A stretch of 64,000 nt of DNA from Pseudonocardia sp. HH130630-07. GTDB taxonomy: Bacteria > Actinomycetota > Actinomycetes > Mycobacteriales > Pseudonocardiaceae. Below the pieces are notes generated by a model that had not been told where the DNA came from, searched no databases, and saw only the letters and a list, made by a program, of their open reading frames with translations. The DNA lies in NCBI RefSeq assembly GCF_001698125.1, contig NZ_CP013854.1, forward strand, positions 3,596,001 to 3,660,000, written 5' to 3'. The translations under genes and the position numbers were made by a program. Of this stretch, positions 17,392 through 25,844 are shown one piece after another; the first letter of the stretch is position 1, and each line of letters begins with the position of its first letter.

Positions 17392-17700
17392 CGACGAGGC
17401 GAAACCCGGACCAGGTGATCGCCGCGCGTTGTCGTCGGTCAAACGCCTCGATGGAGGCCGTTACGTCAGACGCGGCGACACGTGCGGAGGTCGCTCATGT
17501 CGTCCGACAGAGTTGCTTCGAGGTTCGTGTGGCGCGCCGACTTGTCGACGACGGTCGAACGGCGTCGGGCGGACGGTGACGGGCGGCATCGTCGCGGGAC
17601 GGTCGTAGCCGGCGGCGACCACCAACGCGGTACACCTGGCCGGGCGACGGCTTCTGGGGGGAGGCCGCCTGATCTCCGTCGTGGGCCCTCTTGCCAGAAT
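17392..17700. other. gap before the TetR gene, no gene seen
   Basis: About 300 bases without a supported gene. Frames extending the downstream TetR ORF leftward (to 17482) lack family similarity and a ribosome-binding site. Confidence 0.5.
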
Positions 17701-17702
17701 TT

Positions 17703-17727
17703 ACATACGTGCCAGCTTGTTTGTATG
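17703..17727 (+). promoter_or_regulatory. candidate operator overlapping the TetR start codon
   Basis: ACATAC at 17703-17708 and GTATG at 17723-17727 form an inverted repeat (CATAC...GTATG), like AcrR-type operators (TACATAC...GTATGTA). The second arm contains the ATG of the TetR gene, so binding would block its own expression and the exporter's. Confidence 0.5.
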
Positions 17728-18354
17728 AGACGGAGTGCGGCCGATGCCGCCGAGACGCGCCGCAGGCTGGTGGATGCGGCGACGGTCGCGTTCGCCGAGC
17801 GTGGCTATGAGGGTGCGACGTTCGAGCACATCGGCGCGCGCGCCGGGGTGACCCGGGGCGCGGTGCACCATCATTTCCGCGGCGGCAAGGACGAGTTGCT
17901 GGTCCAGTTGCTGGTCGAGCAGTGGGCGCGCCACGGTGACGCCGTCCTGGCGCCGCTGCGTGAGCCGGCGGGGTCACCCGCCGACCGGCTTGGGGGCTTC
18001 CTGGTCGGCTATCTGCGCCGGCTGGCCGAGGACGCGTCGTTCCGCGCCCTGGCCACCGTGACCACGTTGGTGGCGCCGCACGCCCGGGCCGGCGGCGAGG
18101 AGGGTCTGCAGGAGCACCGGCGGTCCCTGGACGGCTGGCGAGCGGAGCTGCACGGCGTGCTCGGCCCGTCCGGGGTCCTGCGCGCCGGCGTCACCCCGGA
18201 CATGGCCGTGTTCGTGGTCGTCGCGGTCGTGCTCGGGAGCAACGACACGGCGGCGCTGGAACCGGACCGGTTGCCGAGCACCGACAGCGAGCGTCGTGCC
18301 GCCGCGGCCGCGGTCGTGCACGGCCTGATCGAGGGAGGCGACGATGAGCGATGA
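17725..18354 (+). CDS. TetR-family regulator (AcrR-like)
   Basis: 209 residues from ATG 17725, chosen because family similarity begins at once (MRRSAADAAETRRRLVDAA). HTH at residues 27-60: FEHIGARAGVTRGAVHHHF, then GGKDELLVQLL. The C-terminal domain is typical of the AcrR/TtgR-like branch (TetR_C_2-type length). The stop overlaps the ATG of the MFS gene (GATGAGCGATGA), so repressor and exporter are one operon. Little or no leader separates the start from the palindrome, suggesting near-leaderless, autoregulated expression. Confidence 0.85.
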   Translation: MRRSAADAAETRRRLVDAATVAFAERGYEGATFEHIGARAGVTRGAVHHHFRGGKDELLVQLLVEQWARHGDAVLAPLREPAGSPADRLGGFLVGYLRRLAEDASFRALATVTTLVAPHARAGGEEGLQEHRRSLDGWRAELHGVLGPSGVLRAGVTPDMAVFVVVAVVLGSNDTAALEPDRLPSTDSERRAAAAAVVHGLIEGGDDER

Positions 18355-19579
18355 TCCGGCCGGTCGGCCCGTCGGTGGTGTGCGACCGCGAGTGGCGCTA
18401 CTGGTCGGTTGTGTCGCCCTGTTCACCGACATGCTCGTCTACGGGATCGCCATCCCGGTGTTGCCGTTGCTGCCCGCGACGGTCGACGCCGGCCCGGCCG
18501 CGACCGGGGTGCTGTTCGCCGTCTACGCGCTGGCCATGATCGTCGCGACACCGGTGGCCGGTCGATTGGTCGACCGGGTCGGGTCCCGCCGCCCGCTGCT
18601 GGTCGCGCTGCTCGGGCTGGCCGCGTCCACACTGTTGTTCGCCGTGGGTGGGCCGTTCGCGTTGCTGGTCGTGGCTCGTGTGCTGCAGGGGTTGGCGGCC
18701 GGGATGGCGTGGGTCGCGAGTTTGTCGCTGATCGCGGCGAACACCCCGGTGGCCGACCGCGGTCGGTCGATGGGGCTGGCCATGAGCATGGTGTCGGTCG
18801 GTGTGCTGGTCGGGCCGCCGCTGGCCGGTGCCCTGGTGGATGCGTTCGGGCCGCGCGCGCCGTTCCTGGCCGCCACCGCCGTCGCCTTGCTCGACGGCGT
18901 GCTGCGGGTGACGTTGCTGCGTTCTGACCCACCACAGATCGGGCCCACCGCGGGCCCGGGCGCGGTGATGCGGGTGCGCGGCAGCGGGAGCGTCCTGACC
19001 GTGGTCCTGGTCGGGGCGGCGACCCTCGCCGTGATCGGCCCGGTCCTGCCGGTGCACCTGGCATCTGATCAGGGGCTCGGCCCGGCGGCGGTGGGGCTGT
19101 TGTTCGCGTTGCTGGTGCTGTCCGGTGCGGTTCTCAACCCGGTGGTCGGTGGTCTGGTCGGTCGCGTCGACGCGCGGCTGCTGACCGGGTTCGGTGGTGG
19201 ACTCGCCGTGGTCGCTCTGGCCGGGCTGGGGCTGGCCGGGGTGACCTGGCAGGTCGCGGTATGCATGGCGGTGCTCGGCGCGTCCAACGCGTTCTTGCTC
19301 GCACCGGCCACCACCCTGATCGGCCACCAGGGCATGCGCGCGAGCCCACCGGCGCTCGGCGCCGCCTACGCGGCGTTCAACCTGGCCTATGCCGCTGGCC
19401 TGGTCGTGGGGCCGCTGCTCGGCGGCGGGCTCACCGACGCCGGTGGCTTCCGCACCGCTGTGACCGCCGTGGCCGCCCTCGTCGTCCTCGCCACCGTGAC
19501 AGGCCTGCTACGGCTACCCGGCGGAAAGTCATCGACCCGTCGCTCGATGAGCTCCGACACACCGTCAGGCAGCATATAG
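18344..19579 (+). CDS. MFS multidrug-type exporter (12 TM)
   Basis: 411 residues with 12 predicted membrane segments. FTDMLVYGIAIPVLPLLP in TM1, the motif A loop GRLVDRVGSRRPLLV between TM2 and TM3, and GPPLAGALVDAFGPRAPFL (motif C, TM5) place it in the drug:H+ antiporter DHA1 branch. Start ATG 18344 lies within the TetR coding end. Co-transcribed with its regulator; substrate not deducible. Confidence 0.87.
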   Translation: MSDDPAGRPVGGVRPRVALLVGCVALFTDMLVYGIAIPVLPLLPATVDAGPAATGVLFAVYALAMIVATPVAGRLVDRVGSRRPLLVALLGLAASTLLFAVGGPFALLVVARVLQGLAAGMAWVASLSLIAANTPVADRGRSMGLAMSMVSVGVLVGPPLAGALVDAFGPRAPFLAATAVALLDGVLRVTLLRSDPPQIGPTAGPGAVMRVRGSGSVLTVVLVGAATLAVIGPVLPVHLASDQGLGPAAVGLLFALLVLSGAVLNPVVGGLVGRVDARLLTGFGGGLAVVALAGLGLAGVTWQVAVCMAVLGASNAFLLAPATTLIGHQGMRASPPALGAAYAAFNLAYAAGLVVGPLLGGGLTDAGGFRTAVTAVAALVVLATVTGLLRLPGGKSSTRRSMSSDTPSGSI

Positions 19580-19809
19580 AACCGGTACGGCTGGCAGACC
19601 TGCCAGCCGCGGCCTGGCGGTCACCAGTCCATTCACTCGACTGTGGTGCATCGCTCAGGCGGGTGGGTGCTGGATGGGCGTGAACCTTTCGTGGCCCGAA
19701 CACCGGGCTGGACCTGCGCCCTGAGGACTCGGACACCTCGTGCCGCTGCATCGACCCTCGGCAACGAGGACTCCCCCGCGGTAGTCGAGTGCTGCTATCC
19801 AAGCTAGAG

Positions 19810-19836
19810 TAACGCCTGTTAACATAACGATTGTTA
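19810..19836. promoter_or_regulatory. tandem palindromic operator upstream of the SnoaL/TetR operon
   Basis: Two identical-type palindromes, TAAC-GCCT-GTTA (19810-19821) and TAAC-GATT-GTTA (19825-19836), separated by three bases. They sit 16 bases before the ATG at 19853, in an AT-rich island. This arrangement suits two TetR dimers; the third-position TetR gene of the operon (20296) is the natural candidate. Confidence 0.6.
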
Positions 19837-19852
19837 TCCTAGAGGGGGTGCC

Positions 19853-20299
19853 ATGCTCGAACGACTCACCCAGGCCCTGGCTGATGCGGACGCCTCAGAT
19901 GCTGCCGCGACCCTGCACGACGACGTCACACTGCGGGTGGCCGTGCACGACCGGCCGTTCTCCGGCGCCGCGGCGGCCCAGGCGATCCTGGAGGTGGTTC
20001 TCGACGGGCCGCTGCACGACGTGAGGCCCGTCGAACACTTCGCCGCTGTTCCCGCCGCCGTCACCACCGCTGTCGCCGACGCTGGTGTCGGCGTGCAGGT
20101 GCAGACATTCACCGCAGCGGTGGCGGGCTATCCGGGGCGCGCCGACGGGCTGTTGTTCGCCCGGCCTGCCGCTGATGGGCGGATCGCGGACCTGACGGTG
20201 TTCCTTCGGCCGTTGCCCGCCCTGGCCGCGCTTGCCGAGGGGGTGGGTCGCCGGATGGGTGGCGGGCAGGCCGGGCCTGCGCTCGGCCTGACACCGTGA
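19853..20299 (+). CDS. SnoaL/NTF2-like fold protein
   Basis: 148 residues with the alpha+beta cone layout of SnoaL-like proteins: MLERLTQALADADASDAAATL helix, DDVTLRVAVHDRPFSGAAA strand and helix, and a late FLRPLPALAALAEG helix. These are small ligand-binding domains or occasionally isomerases and cyclases; no catalytic residue set is evident. Start ATG at 19853 with AGAGGGGG 7 bases upstream. The stop overlaps the following TetR GTG by 4 bases. It probably binds or alters the same small molecule sensed by the TetR. Confidence 0.65.
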   Translation: MLERLTQALADADASDAAATLHDDVTLRVAVHDRPFSGAAAAQAILEVVLDGPLHDVRPVEHFAAVPAAVTTAVADAGVGVQVQTFTAAVAGYPGRADGLLFARPAADGRIADLTVFLRPLPALAALAEGVGRRMGGGQAGPALGLTP

Positions 20300-20979
20300 C
20301 TGCTACCCGTTCCGGCGACGCTGTGGGTGCGCGTCGTCGGCGAGGCGCCGGGCACGAGCTTCGCCGGGTCGTCCTGGACGCCACGGCGGCGCTGCTGTCC
20401 GAGACCGGTGATGTCGCGGCGCTGACCATGCGCGCGGTCGCCACCACCGCCGGTGTCACCGCGCCCTCGGTCTACCGCCATTTCCCGGACAAGCAGAGCC
20501 TGGTTCGCGCCGTGATCGGGGATCGCTTCGCCGCGTTCACCACCATCCTGACAACTGCGCGCGACGGGGCGCACGGAGCGGATGGCCGGCTCACCGCGAT
20601 GGCACACGCCTATGTCCGAGCCGGCCTCGACGACCCCGGCACCTACCGCGTCCTGTTCGGTGCCACCGGAGCCGGTCCCGCGGGACTCGGCATCACAGCG
20701 GATGGTGAGCACCCCGGTGCGGCGTCCTTCCGGACCTTGCTCAACGCCGTCGGTGGCTGCCTCGCCAGCGAGATCAACGTCGACAGCGAGATCAACGTCG
20801 ACAGCGAGATCAACGTCGACAGCGAGATCCTGGAGTTGGCAGTCGAGCTGTGGGCCTCCCTGCACGGGGTCGTCGACCTGCGGATCACCAAGCCAGAGAT
20901 GCCCTGGCCGGATCCGGCCGCGCTCGTCGAGCACACGCTGGGCCCCGTCCGTGCAGCGTCCGCGGGGCCGCGACGATGA
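20296..20979 (+). CDS. TetR-family regulator with an internal 18-bp tandem repeat
   Basis: 227 residues, GTG start overlapping the upstream stop. HTH at about 30-75: ALTMRAVATTAGVTAPSVYR, HFPDKQSLVRAVIG. The C-terminal part resembles the TetR WHG subfamily (YVRAGLDDPGTYRVLFGATG). Between about residues 158 and 178 the hexapeptide SEINVD is repeated three times, extending one helix or loop by two repeats. The stop overlaps the ATG of the DUF1772 gene. It probably controls this three-gene operon through the paired palindromes at 19810-19836. Confidence 0.83.
   Translation: MTATRSGDAVGARRRRGAGHELRRVVLDATAALLSETGDVAALTMRAVATTAGVTAPSVYRHFPDKQSLVRAVIGDRFAAFTTILTTARDGAHGADGRLTAMAHAYVRAGLDDPGTYRVLFGATGAGPAGLGITADGEHPGAASFRTLLNAVGGCLASEINVDSEINVDSEINVDSEILELAVELWASLHGVVDLRITKPEMPWPDPAALVEHTLGPVRAASAGPRR
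20767..20829 (+). repeat. 3.5-copy 18-bp in-frame tandem repeat
   Basis: AGCGAGATCAACGTCGAC occurs three times exactly (20767-20820) plus a further AGCGAGATC. It encodes (SEINVD)3-SEI within the TetR C-terminal domain. Perfect identity suggests recent slippage. Confidence 0.92.
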
Positions 20980-21410
20980 CCGCGCTCGCCGTCGCGGCGC
21001 TCGCGGTGACCGGTTTCGTGTCCTGCGCGGAGTTCGGTTCCTACGCCTTCGTGCATCCTGTGATGCGGCGGTTGCCCAGCCGCGAACGGATCGACGTCGA
21101 GAAGGGTCTGCTCCAGACCTTCGGCCGGGTCATGCCGGCCGGGATGGTGATGTGCGTCGTCGTCGGCGTCAGCCTCGCGGTCGACCGGAATACCGCCGTC
21201 AGCTGGGCGGCGGCGGCCTCGTTCCTGGTCGCGGTAACCACCACGGTGGTGGTGAACGTCCCGATCAACATGGCGACCAGCCGGTTGGAGCCCGAGGACC
21301 CGCCGCCGGACTGGGAGCAGACCCGGACCCGGTGGGAGCGGTACCAGGCGGTCCGCTCGTGGCTGCTGCTACTGGGCTTCGTGCTCACCTGCGCCGTGAC
21401 CGCTGGGTGA
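20976..21410 (+). CDS. DUF1772 (anthrone-oxygenase-like) membrane protein
   Basis: 144 residues with four hydrophobic segments and the DUF1772 layout: MTALAVAALAVTGFVSCAEF, a conserved N-terminal helix with GSYAFVHPVMRRLP, and NVPINMATSRLEPEDPP, the family's NxPxN-like signature. DWEQTRTRWERYQAVRSWL precedes the last helix. Some relatives are anthrone oxygenases of polyketide pathways, but most are uncharacterised. ATGA overlap with the TetR stop puts it in that operon. Confidence 0.75.
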   Translation: MTALAVAALAVTGFVSCAEFGSYAFVHPVMRRLPSRERIDVEKGLLQTFGRVMPAGMVMCVVVGVSLAVDRNTAVSWAAAASFLVAVTTTVVVNVPINMATSRLEPEDPPPDWEQTRTRWERYQAVRSWLLLLGFVLTCAVTAG

Positions 21411-21582
21411 GGAGCACTCCGGGCCTGGGTGCGGGGGCCTCGAACCTGCCTTCGGGGACAGTCGGCGGCAACGCCTGCCGCAGCCCGCCCAGCGGGGGCT
21501 CGACGTCGATCGGGGCCGCCGGGTCGTCGACTCCTCCCAGCAGCCCCTCGGGGATGTTGCCGGGTACCGGGCGCGTGAGGGG

Positions 21583-21870
21583 GTGTACTCAGTGGACGGG
21601 CCGAATGACGAGGTCGACCTGTTCAACGCCGCCCCGTCGGAAGTCGTCGAACCACGCGAGCAGTACACGATACGCCTGCTCGACGACGCCGACGTGCTGC
21701 TGGTCGGCCGAAAGACCTACGGGTCGTTCTGTCAGGTGTGGCCGGTGGCGGACCATCGCATGGCTCCCTACCTCAGCGGATCCGGTCGGGTCGGTGTTCG
21801 ACAACCTCGGCGGTGCGGCACCGCAGGGCCGGTGCGGCTACTGGCCGTCCCGGAACGACATCGTCGGTTG
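21583..21870 (+). pseudogene. dihydrofolate-reductase-like (RibD C-terminal) relic
   Basis: The middle of a RibD_C-type protein is readable: EVDLFNAAPSEVVEPREQYT followed by DDADVLLVGRKTYGSF (the conserved LLVGRxTYxxF motif) and WPVADHRMAPYL. The frame then shifts at about 21785, where VFDNLGGAAPQG continues in another frame. The N-terminus (the NADPH-binding start) is absent. It is a decayed copy, first of three broken genes in a row. Confidence 0.65.
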
Positions 21871-21901
21871 ACGAACGTGGGGATCGTCCTACCGTGGACT
21901 C

Positions 21902-22839
21902 GTGGCGGGTAATGTCGAGCTCCGTGACCTGCGGGTGTTCCTGGTGCTGGCCGAGGAGCTTATTTCGGCCGTACGGCGACGCGGCTCGGGTTGACCCCGT
22001 CGCGGGTCAGCCAGACGGTGTCCGCTCTGGAACGCCGGTTGGGGACACGTTGTTCGAGCGCAGCAGCCGGGGGGTCGTGCTGACCGCTCGGGGTGAGCGG
22101 TTCCGGGCCGCGGTCGAGCCGGCTTACCGGGCGCTGCTGGACGCTGTTGTGCAGCACCGGGTGAGCGGGTCCGCGGCGCCGGTCGGCGGGACGCTGCGGG
22201 GTTCCGATGGCGATGTCGAACGGGCCGAGCCTGCGTGCGGCTGATCGTCGTTTCCGGTCGGCGCATCCGGGATGTCGGGTAATGCTCGTCGAGCCGACGA
22301 CCTCGGATCCGTTGGCGATGCTGCGGCGTGGTGAGCTCGATCTGGTCGTGGTCCGGCTGCCGTTCGACGAGCCCGACCTCGCGGTGGGCCCGGAACTCGA
22401 CCGTGACGGGCGGGTACTCGCGGTGGCACGTACCGATCCGCTGGCTGCCGCCCGGTCGGTGTCGGTGGAGGTGTTGGCCGATCGGGGGGTCTGTCGGTTC
22501 CCTCGCTACCCGGAATCGTTGCACCTGCCGATCCTGCCGAAGGCGACGCCCTCGGGGCGCCCGATCCCGGTGGTGCTCGACGTCGACGGTATCTGGGACG
22601 TGCTCGAAGCGGTGGCCCGTGGCCGGATCGTGCACCCGACGTCCGCGCGGATCACCGACTACTACAACCATCCCGACGTCGTGTTCGTCCCGCTGCACGA
22701 CGCACCCGCGTTGTGCACGGCGTTGACCTGGGTCAGCGGGGCGGAGTCGGCGGCGGCGCGGGCGTTCGTGGCCGAGGCGGAGCGCGAGGTCGAGCAGTGC
22801 GAGGGTGAGGAGCGCGCGGCCCATCGCGGTGGATCATGA
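21902..22839 (+). pseudogene. LysR-family regulator, frameshifted
   Basis: ELRDLRVFLVLAEEL in the first frame breaks at about 21960. FGRTATRLGLTPSRVSQTVS with ALERRLGT follows in another frame, and after a base is lost FERSSRGVVLTARGERFRAA in a third: the complete LysR winged-helix in three pieces. The substrate-binding domain is readable from about 22207 (RRGELDLVVVRLPFDEPDLA, VWD-like GIWDVLEAVARGRIVHP). At least three indels make it non-functional. Confidence 0.8.
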
Positions 22840-22921
22840 GTGCCGCTCAACGCTGGGATCGCCGGACGGGCGTTGTCCGGCTGCGCGGAAATCGTCTGGT
22901 CGAAAGACCGAGGAGGCGACC

Positions 22922-23675
22922 GTGAGCGCAACGATCGAGTGGGTCGGCGTCGAGTCCGGCGCGGAGGCGGCCTTGGCGATGCCCGAGGGGCGGGTCCGGG
23001 GGCGGCCGTCGTGGTCGGCGAGCTGTTCGGGATCACCGACCACGTGCTAGACGCGCTGCGTCGGCTGGCCGGGTTCGGGGTGGTCGCTGCGGCGCCCGAT
23101 CTGTACTGGCGCAGCGGGCGGCGCATCGCACTCGGCTACGAGGACGACGACCGGAAGCGCGGGTTCGAGTTGCTCGCGGCCGTGGACGCCGACGGTGCGC
23201 TCGCCGACGTCGCGGGCGCCCGCGATCTGGTGAGGGAGCGGGCAGACCAGACCGGTGGTGTCGCGATGCTCGGGTTCAGCGTGGGGGTCATGTCGCTGTG
23301 CTTGCCGCGACGGCGATGCCGTTCGACCTGGTGGCGTCGTGTTATGGCGCGTGGACGCTGGACGGTGGCGCACCGCTGTCCGAACCGCACCCGCCGTTGG
23401 ACGACGCCGAGGCGATCGCCGGGTTCGGCACCGAGCTGCTCGGGGTGGTCGGCGAGAACGACCACGTCGTCTCCCAGGACGAGTGGCGACGCATCCGGGC
23501 CCGACTCGACGACGCCGGCGTCGCGCACGAAATGGTCACCTACCCCGGACAGCCGCACGGGTTCCTGTGCCCGGACCGGCCGCAGACCTACGACGCCGCC
23601 GCGACCGAGGACGTGTGGTGCAGGCTGCGGGCGGTGCTGGACCGGCCGGTGATCGCCGCCGAGGAGCCGGTGTGA
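22922..23675 (+). pseudogene. dienelactone-hydrolase-family protein, two frameshifts
   Basis: Start GTG 22922: SATIEWVGVESGAEAALAMP. The frame changes near 22995 to GAAVVVGELFGITDHVLDAL, RLAGFGVVAAAPDLYWRSGR and up to VAMLGFSVG (nucleophile region; Ser in place of the usual Cys). It changes again near 23285 to VAVLAATAMPFDLVASCYGA, VVGENDHVV (Asp) and YPGQPHGFLC (His). All pieces of an alpha/beta hydrolase of the DLH family are present in order. The last stop overlaps the next gene's start, implying the three were once an operon. Confidence 0.8.
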
Positions 23676-24232
23676 GCGCCCCGGCCGCGGCCCGCCGTCG
23701 CACCGCGGTGACCGTGATCGCGACCCGTACCGCGCGACCCGGGCACGAGCAGGGCCTCGCCGCGGACCTGCAGCGGGTCTGCGACGCACTCGGGCGCCGG
23801 CCCGGCATCCGCGGGACGGCGCTGCTCGTCCCGGACGAGCCGGATCGCGGGGCCGTCCTGGTGTACCGCTTCGCCTCACGCAGGACCTGCGGGGCGTGGC
23901 ACGAGTCGGTCGAACACCGGCGGCTCGTCGAGCTGTCCGCCGGTTTCACCGACGCCGCACCGCACGAACGCGACGCCGACGCCCAGGACGCCTGGTTCGC
24001 CGGCCGCGACGGGCGGGTCGTCCGGCCGCCCCGACGGTGGAAGACCTGGATCGTGTCCAGCGTCGCCATCTGGTGCCTCATCACCGCGATCACGCTGGCG
24101 GCCGGGCCCTGGCTCGCGGTCCTGCCCGCCCCGCTGCGATTCGCGCTGCTCGTTCCCGTCATGGGCGCGCTGCTGACGTGGCTGGTGATGCCGGCGCTGG
24201 CCCGCCTGCTCACGGGCTGGTTGTATCCCTGA
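23672..24232 (+). CDS. antibiotic-biosynthesis-monooxygenase-type domain fused to membrane helices
   Basis: 186 residues from GTG 23672, overlapping the preceding pseudogene's stop. Residues 10-100 match an ABM ferredoxin-like barrel (TVIATRTARPGHEQGLAADL, RRPGIRGTALLVPDEPDR, CGAWHESVEHRRLVELSAGF). Residues 125-186 contain two hydrophobic helices (TWIVSSVAIWCLITAITLAA and LRFALLVPVMGALLTWLVMP). ABM-membrane fusions of this type are widespread but uncharacterised. The intact reading frame next to decayed partners is notable. Confidence 0.7.
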   Translation: MSAPAAARRRTAVTVIATRTARPGHEQGLAADLQRVCDALGRRPGIRGTALLVPDEPDRGAVLVYRFASRRTCGAWHESVEHRRLVELSAGFTDAAPHERDADAQDAWFAGRDGRVVRPPRRWKTWIVSSVAIWCLITAITLAAGPWLAVLPAPLRFALLVPVMGALLTWLVMPALARLLTGWLYP

Positions 24233-24326
24233 CCCGCTCGGCGGACGGGTACTGCCGCGAGGCACCGGTCCGGGTCGGGCGGGCGTGAGGCCCCACGGTG
24301 TCGGGTCGTGCTCGCCAGCGGACATC

Positions 24327-24923
24327 TCAGTCGGTGATGGTGATCCCGGCGGCGGTGAGGTCGGCCAGGGCGGCGTCGTCGCCGTCGGGGTGGGCGTGGA
24401 CGAACGCGGTCGCGGACAGCGGGATCGTCACGTCGTAGCCGAGGCGGCGGGCGTCGCGGGCGGTGGCGGCGACGCAGACGTCGGCGGCCAGTCCGACGAC
24501 GGTGAGGTGGGTGACCCGGGTGGCGCGCAGGTGTTCGGCGAGGTCGTTGAGCCCGCCCCGGCCGGGGCCGCCGCTGTCCGGGTCGTTGGCGTTGAGGACG
24601 AACCCGGAGTACACGCCGTGCTTGCCGGGTCCCTTGTCGATCACGGTGCCGCGGGTGTCGAGATCCGGGTGGAGCCCGGTCTGGTTGTCGGGGTCGCCGG
24701 GTGGTAGGTCGGTCGGGTCGACGTCGCGGGTGTAGAAGATCGGCCGGTCGTGGTCGACGGCGTCGGCGACGAGTGTGTTGACCGCGTCGAGGACGGCGTC
24801 GGCCCCGGTCATGGCGGATGGGGCGGAGGGGTCGATGAACACGTTCTGCATGTCGACCACAACGAGTGCGGTCCGTGTCGGTGCATGCTCGCTCGTTGAT
24901 GTGGTCGTTCTCGATGTCGTCAT
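24327..24923 (-). CDS. isochorismatase/nicotinamidase-family hydrolase
   Basis: 198 residues from ATG 24923. Catalytic triad of cysteine hydrolases: Asp in ALVVVDMQNVF (residue about 24), Lys in TVIDKGPGKHGVYSGF (about 95) and Cys in LTVVGLAADVCVAATARDAR (about 144). The region around the Cys fits nicotinamidase (PncA-like) better than plain isochorismatase, so deamidation of nicotinamide or a related amide is the best guess. It is divergent from a small gene at 24960 with 36 bases between the starts. Confidence 0.8.
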   Translation of the reverse strand: MTTSRTTTSTSEHAPTRTALVVVDMQNVFIDPSAPSAMTGADAVLDAVNTLVADAVDHDRPIFYTRDVDPTDLPPGDPDNQTGLHPDLDTRGTVIDKGPGKHGVYSGFVLNANDPDSGGPGRGGLNDLAEHLRATRVTHLTVVGLAADVCVAATARDARRLGYDVTIPLSATAFVHAHPDGDDAALADLTAAGITITD

Positions 24924-24959
24924 GATCGAGGATCGTGCCCGGTCGATAGGCTGGGTGGT

Positions 24960-25355
24960 GTGGCGTGGTGGCGTCGAGAGGCACCGGATGTGTCCGACCT
25001 GCGGGGGGAGGGTGTGGTGTTCTGCGAGACGGTGTCGGGGTCGTTGACCTATCGCCACTACCGCTCGCCGGGCCGGTACACCTCGTGGTCCAGGCAGCCG
25101 GTGCGCTGGACCGTGGCGCTGACGCGGCGTCGGCTGGTCGTGCGGCGCGCGCAGGGGCCGATGGTCAATGTCGGGTGGGGTGACCCGCGGATCGCGACGT
25201 TGACCGTCGGTGTGGACGGCGCGGATCTGCTGATCGCCGCGGACGTTCACGAGTTCCATGCCGACAGCACGGGGACCGTCAAGACACGATCGCGAGTCGC
25301 TGATCCCGCCGCGGTAGTGGCGCTGGTCGAGCAGATGCGCCACCACAGGCGGTGA
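24960..25355 (+). CDS. hypothetical protein
   Basis: 131 residues, GTG start. No recognised family. It is Arg/Trp-rich at the N-terminus (AWWRREAPDVSDLRGEG) with predominantly beta content (TVALTRRRLVVRRAQG, PRIATLTVGVDGADLLIAAD), suggestive of a small PH-like or beta-barrel fold. It diverges from the nicotinamidase-like gene. Coding potential is supported by GC3 bias along the whole length. Confidence 0.55.
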   Translation: MAWWRREAPDVSDLRGEGVVFCETVSGSLTYRHYRSPGRYTSWSRQPVRWTVALTRRRLVVRRAQGPMVNVGWGDPRIATLTVGVDGADLLIAADVHEFHADSTGTVKTRSRVADPAAVVALVEQMRHHRR

Positions 25356-25840
25356 CCGATCAGTGGCGGTGTACGAACCGCGCTGACCGGGCCACGTGAC
25401 CGGGCCACACACTCCCGGCGGCACGGACCTCAGAGCACTCTGCGCCCGGCACCGTGGCCGCGGCGGGTGGACCGACCGAGCGGTCGGACGAGATCCTGTT
25501 GCCGCGGCGGGTGACCCAGCGATCTTGCCGGGCACCTGCACGGCTCGGTCGCAGGTCGCGATCGACGGCGGGATACATACAGGAACTGCGCCATCGCCCC
25601 CGCTAGGGGGCTGGGCATGTCCGCGACGGTTCCACTTGCGCGGCAACGTAGGCGGGCGCTGACTGGGCGATGCGACGTCCACTCTGTCCGCGTCGCGACG
25701 CGAGCCCGGTACTCGAGGCAGGCTATGTTGGCGGCACAGGCACCTCAATTGTCGCTCTGGGCGTAGATGTCGACGGTGACGTCCCAGGTGGTGGTGTAAG
25801 TCCGGGCCCGCTCCGGCGTGGCGTGTCCATATAGGAGGGG
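25356..25840. other. gap containing copy 2 of the 84-bp repeat
   Basis: No gene is supported in this 485-base stretch. It holds the second copy of the 84-bp repeat (25566-25649) and ends at the probable left terminus of an IS256-family element. Confidence 0.5.
25566..25649 (+). repeat. 84-bp direct repeat, copy 2
   Basis: Same orientation as 17307-17391: CGGCGGGATACATACAGGAA, then CGCCCCCGCTAGGGGG (GC hairpin), ending GCGCGGCAACGT. The copies are 8.26 kb apart and bracket the TetR/MFS to nicotinamidase segment. Confidence 0.75.
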
Positions 25841-25844
25841 CCAT

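Noticed and set aside
17307..25649. 84-bp direct repeats as attL/attR of an integrated element
   Set aside because: The only nearby integrase lies outside the bracketed segment and is broken, and the repeats are imperfect in the middle; kept as an unexplained repeat instead.
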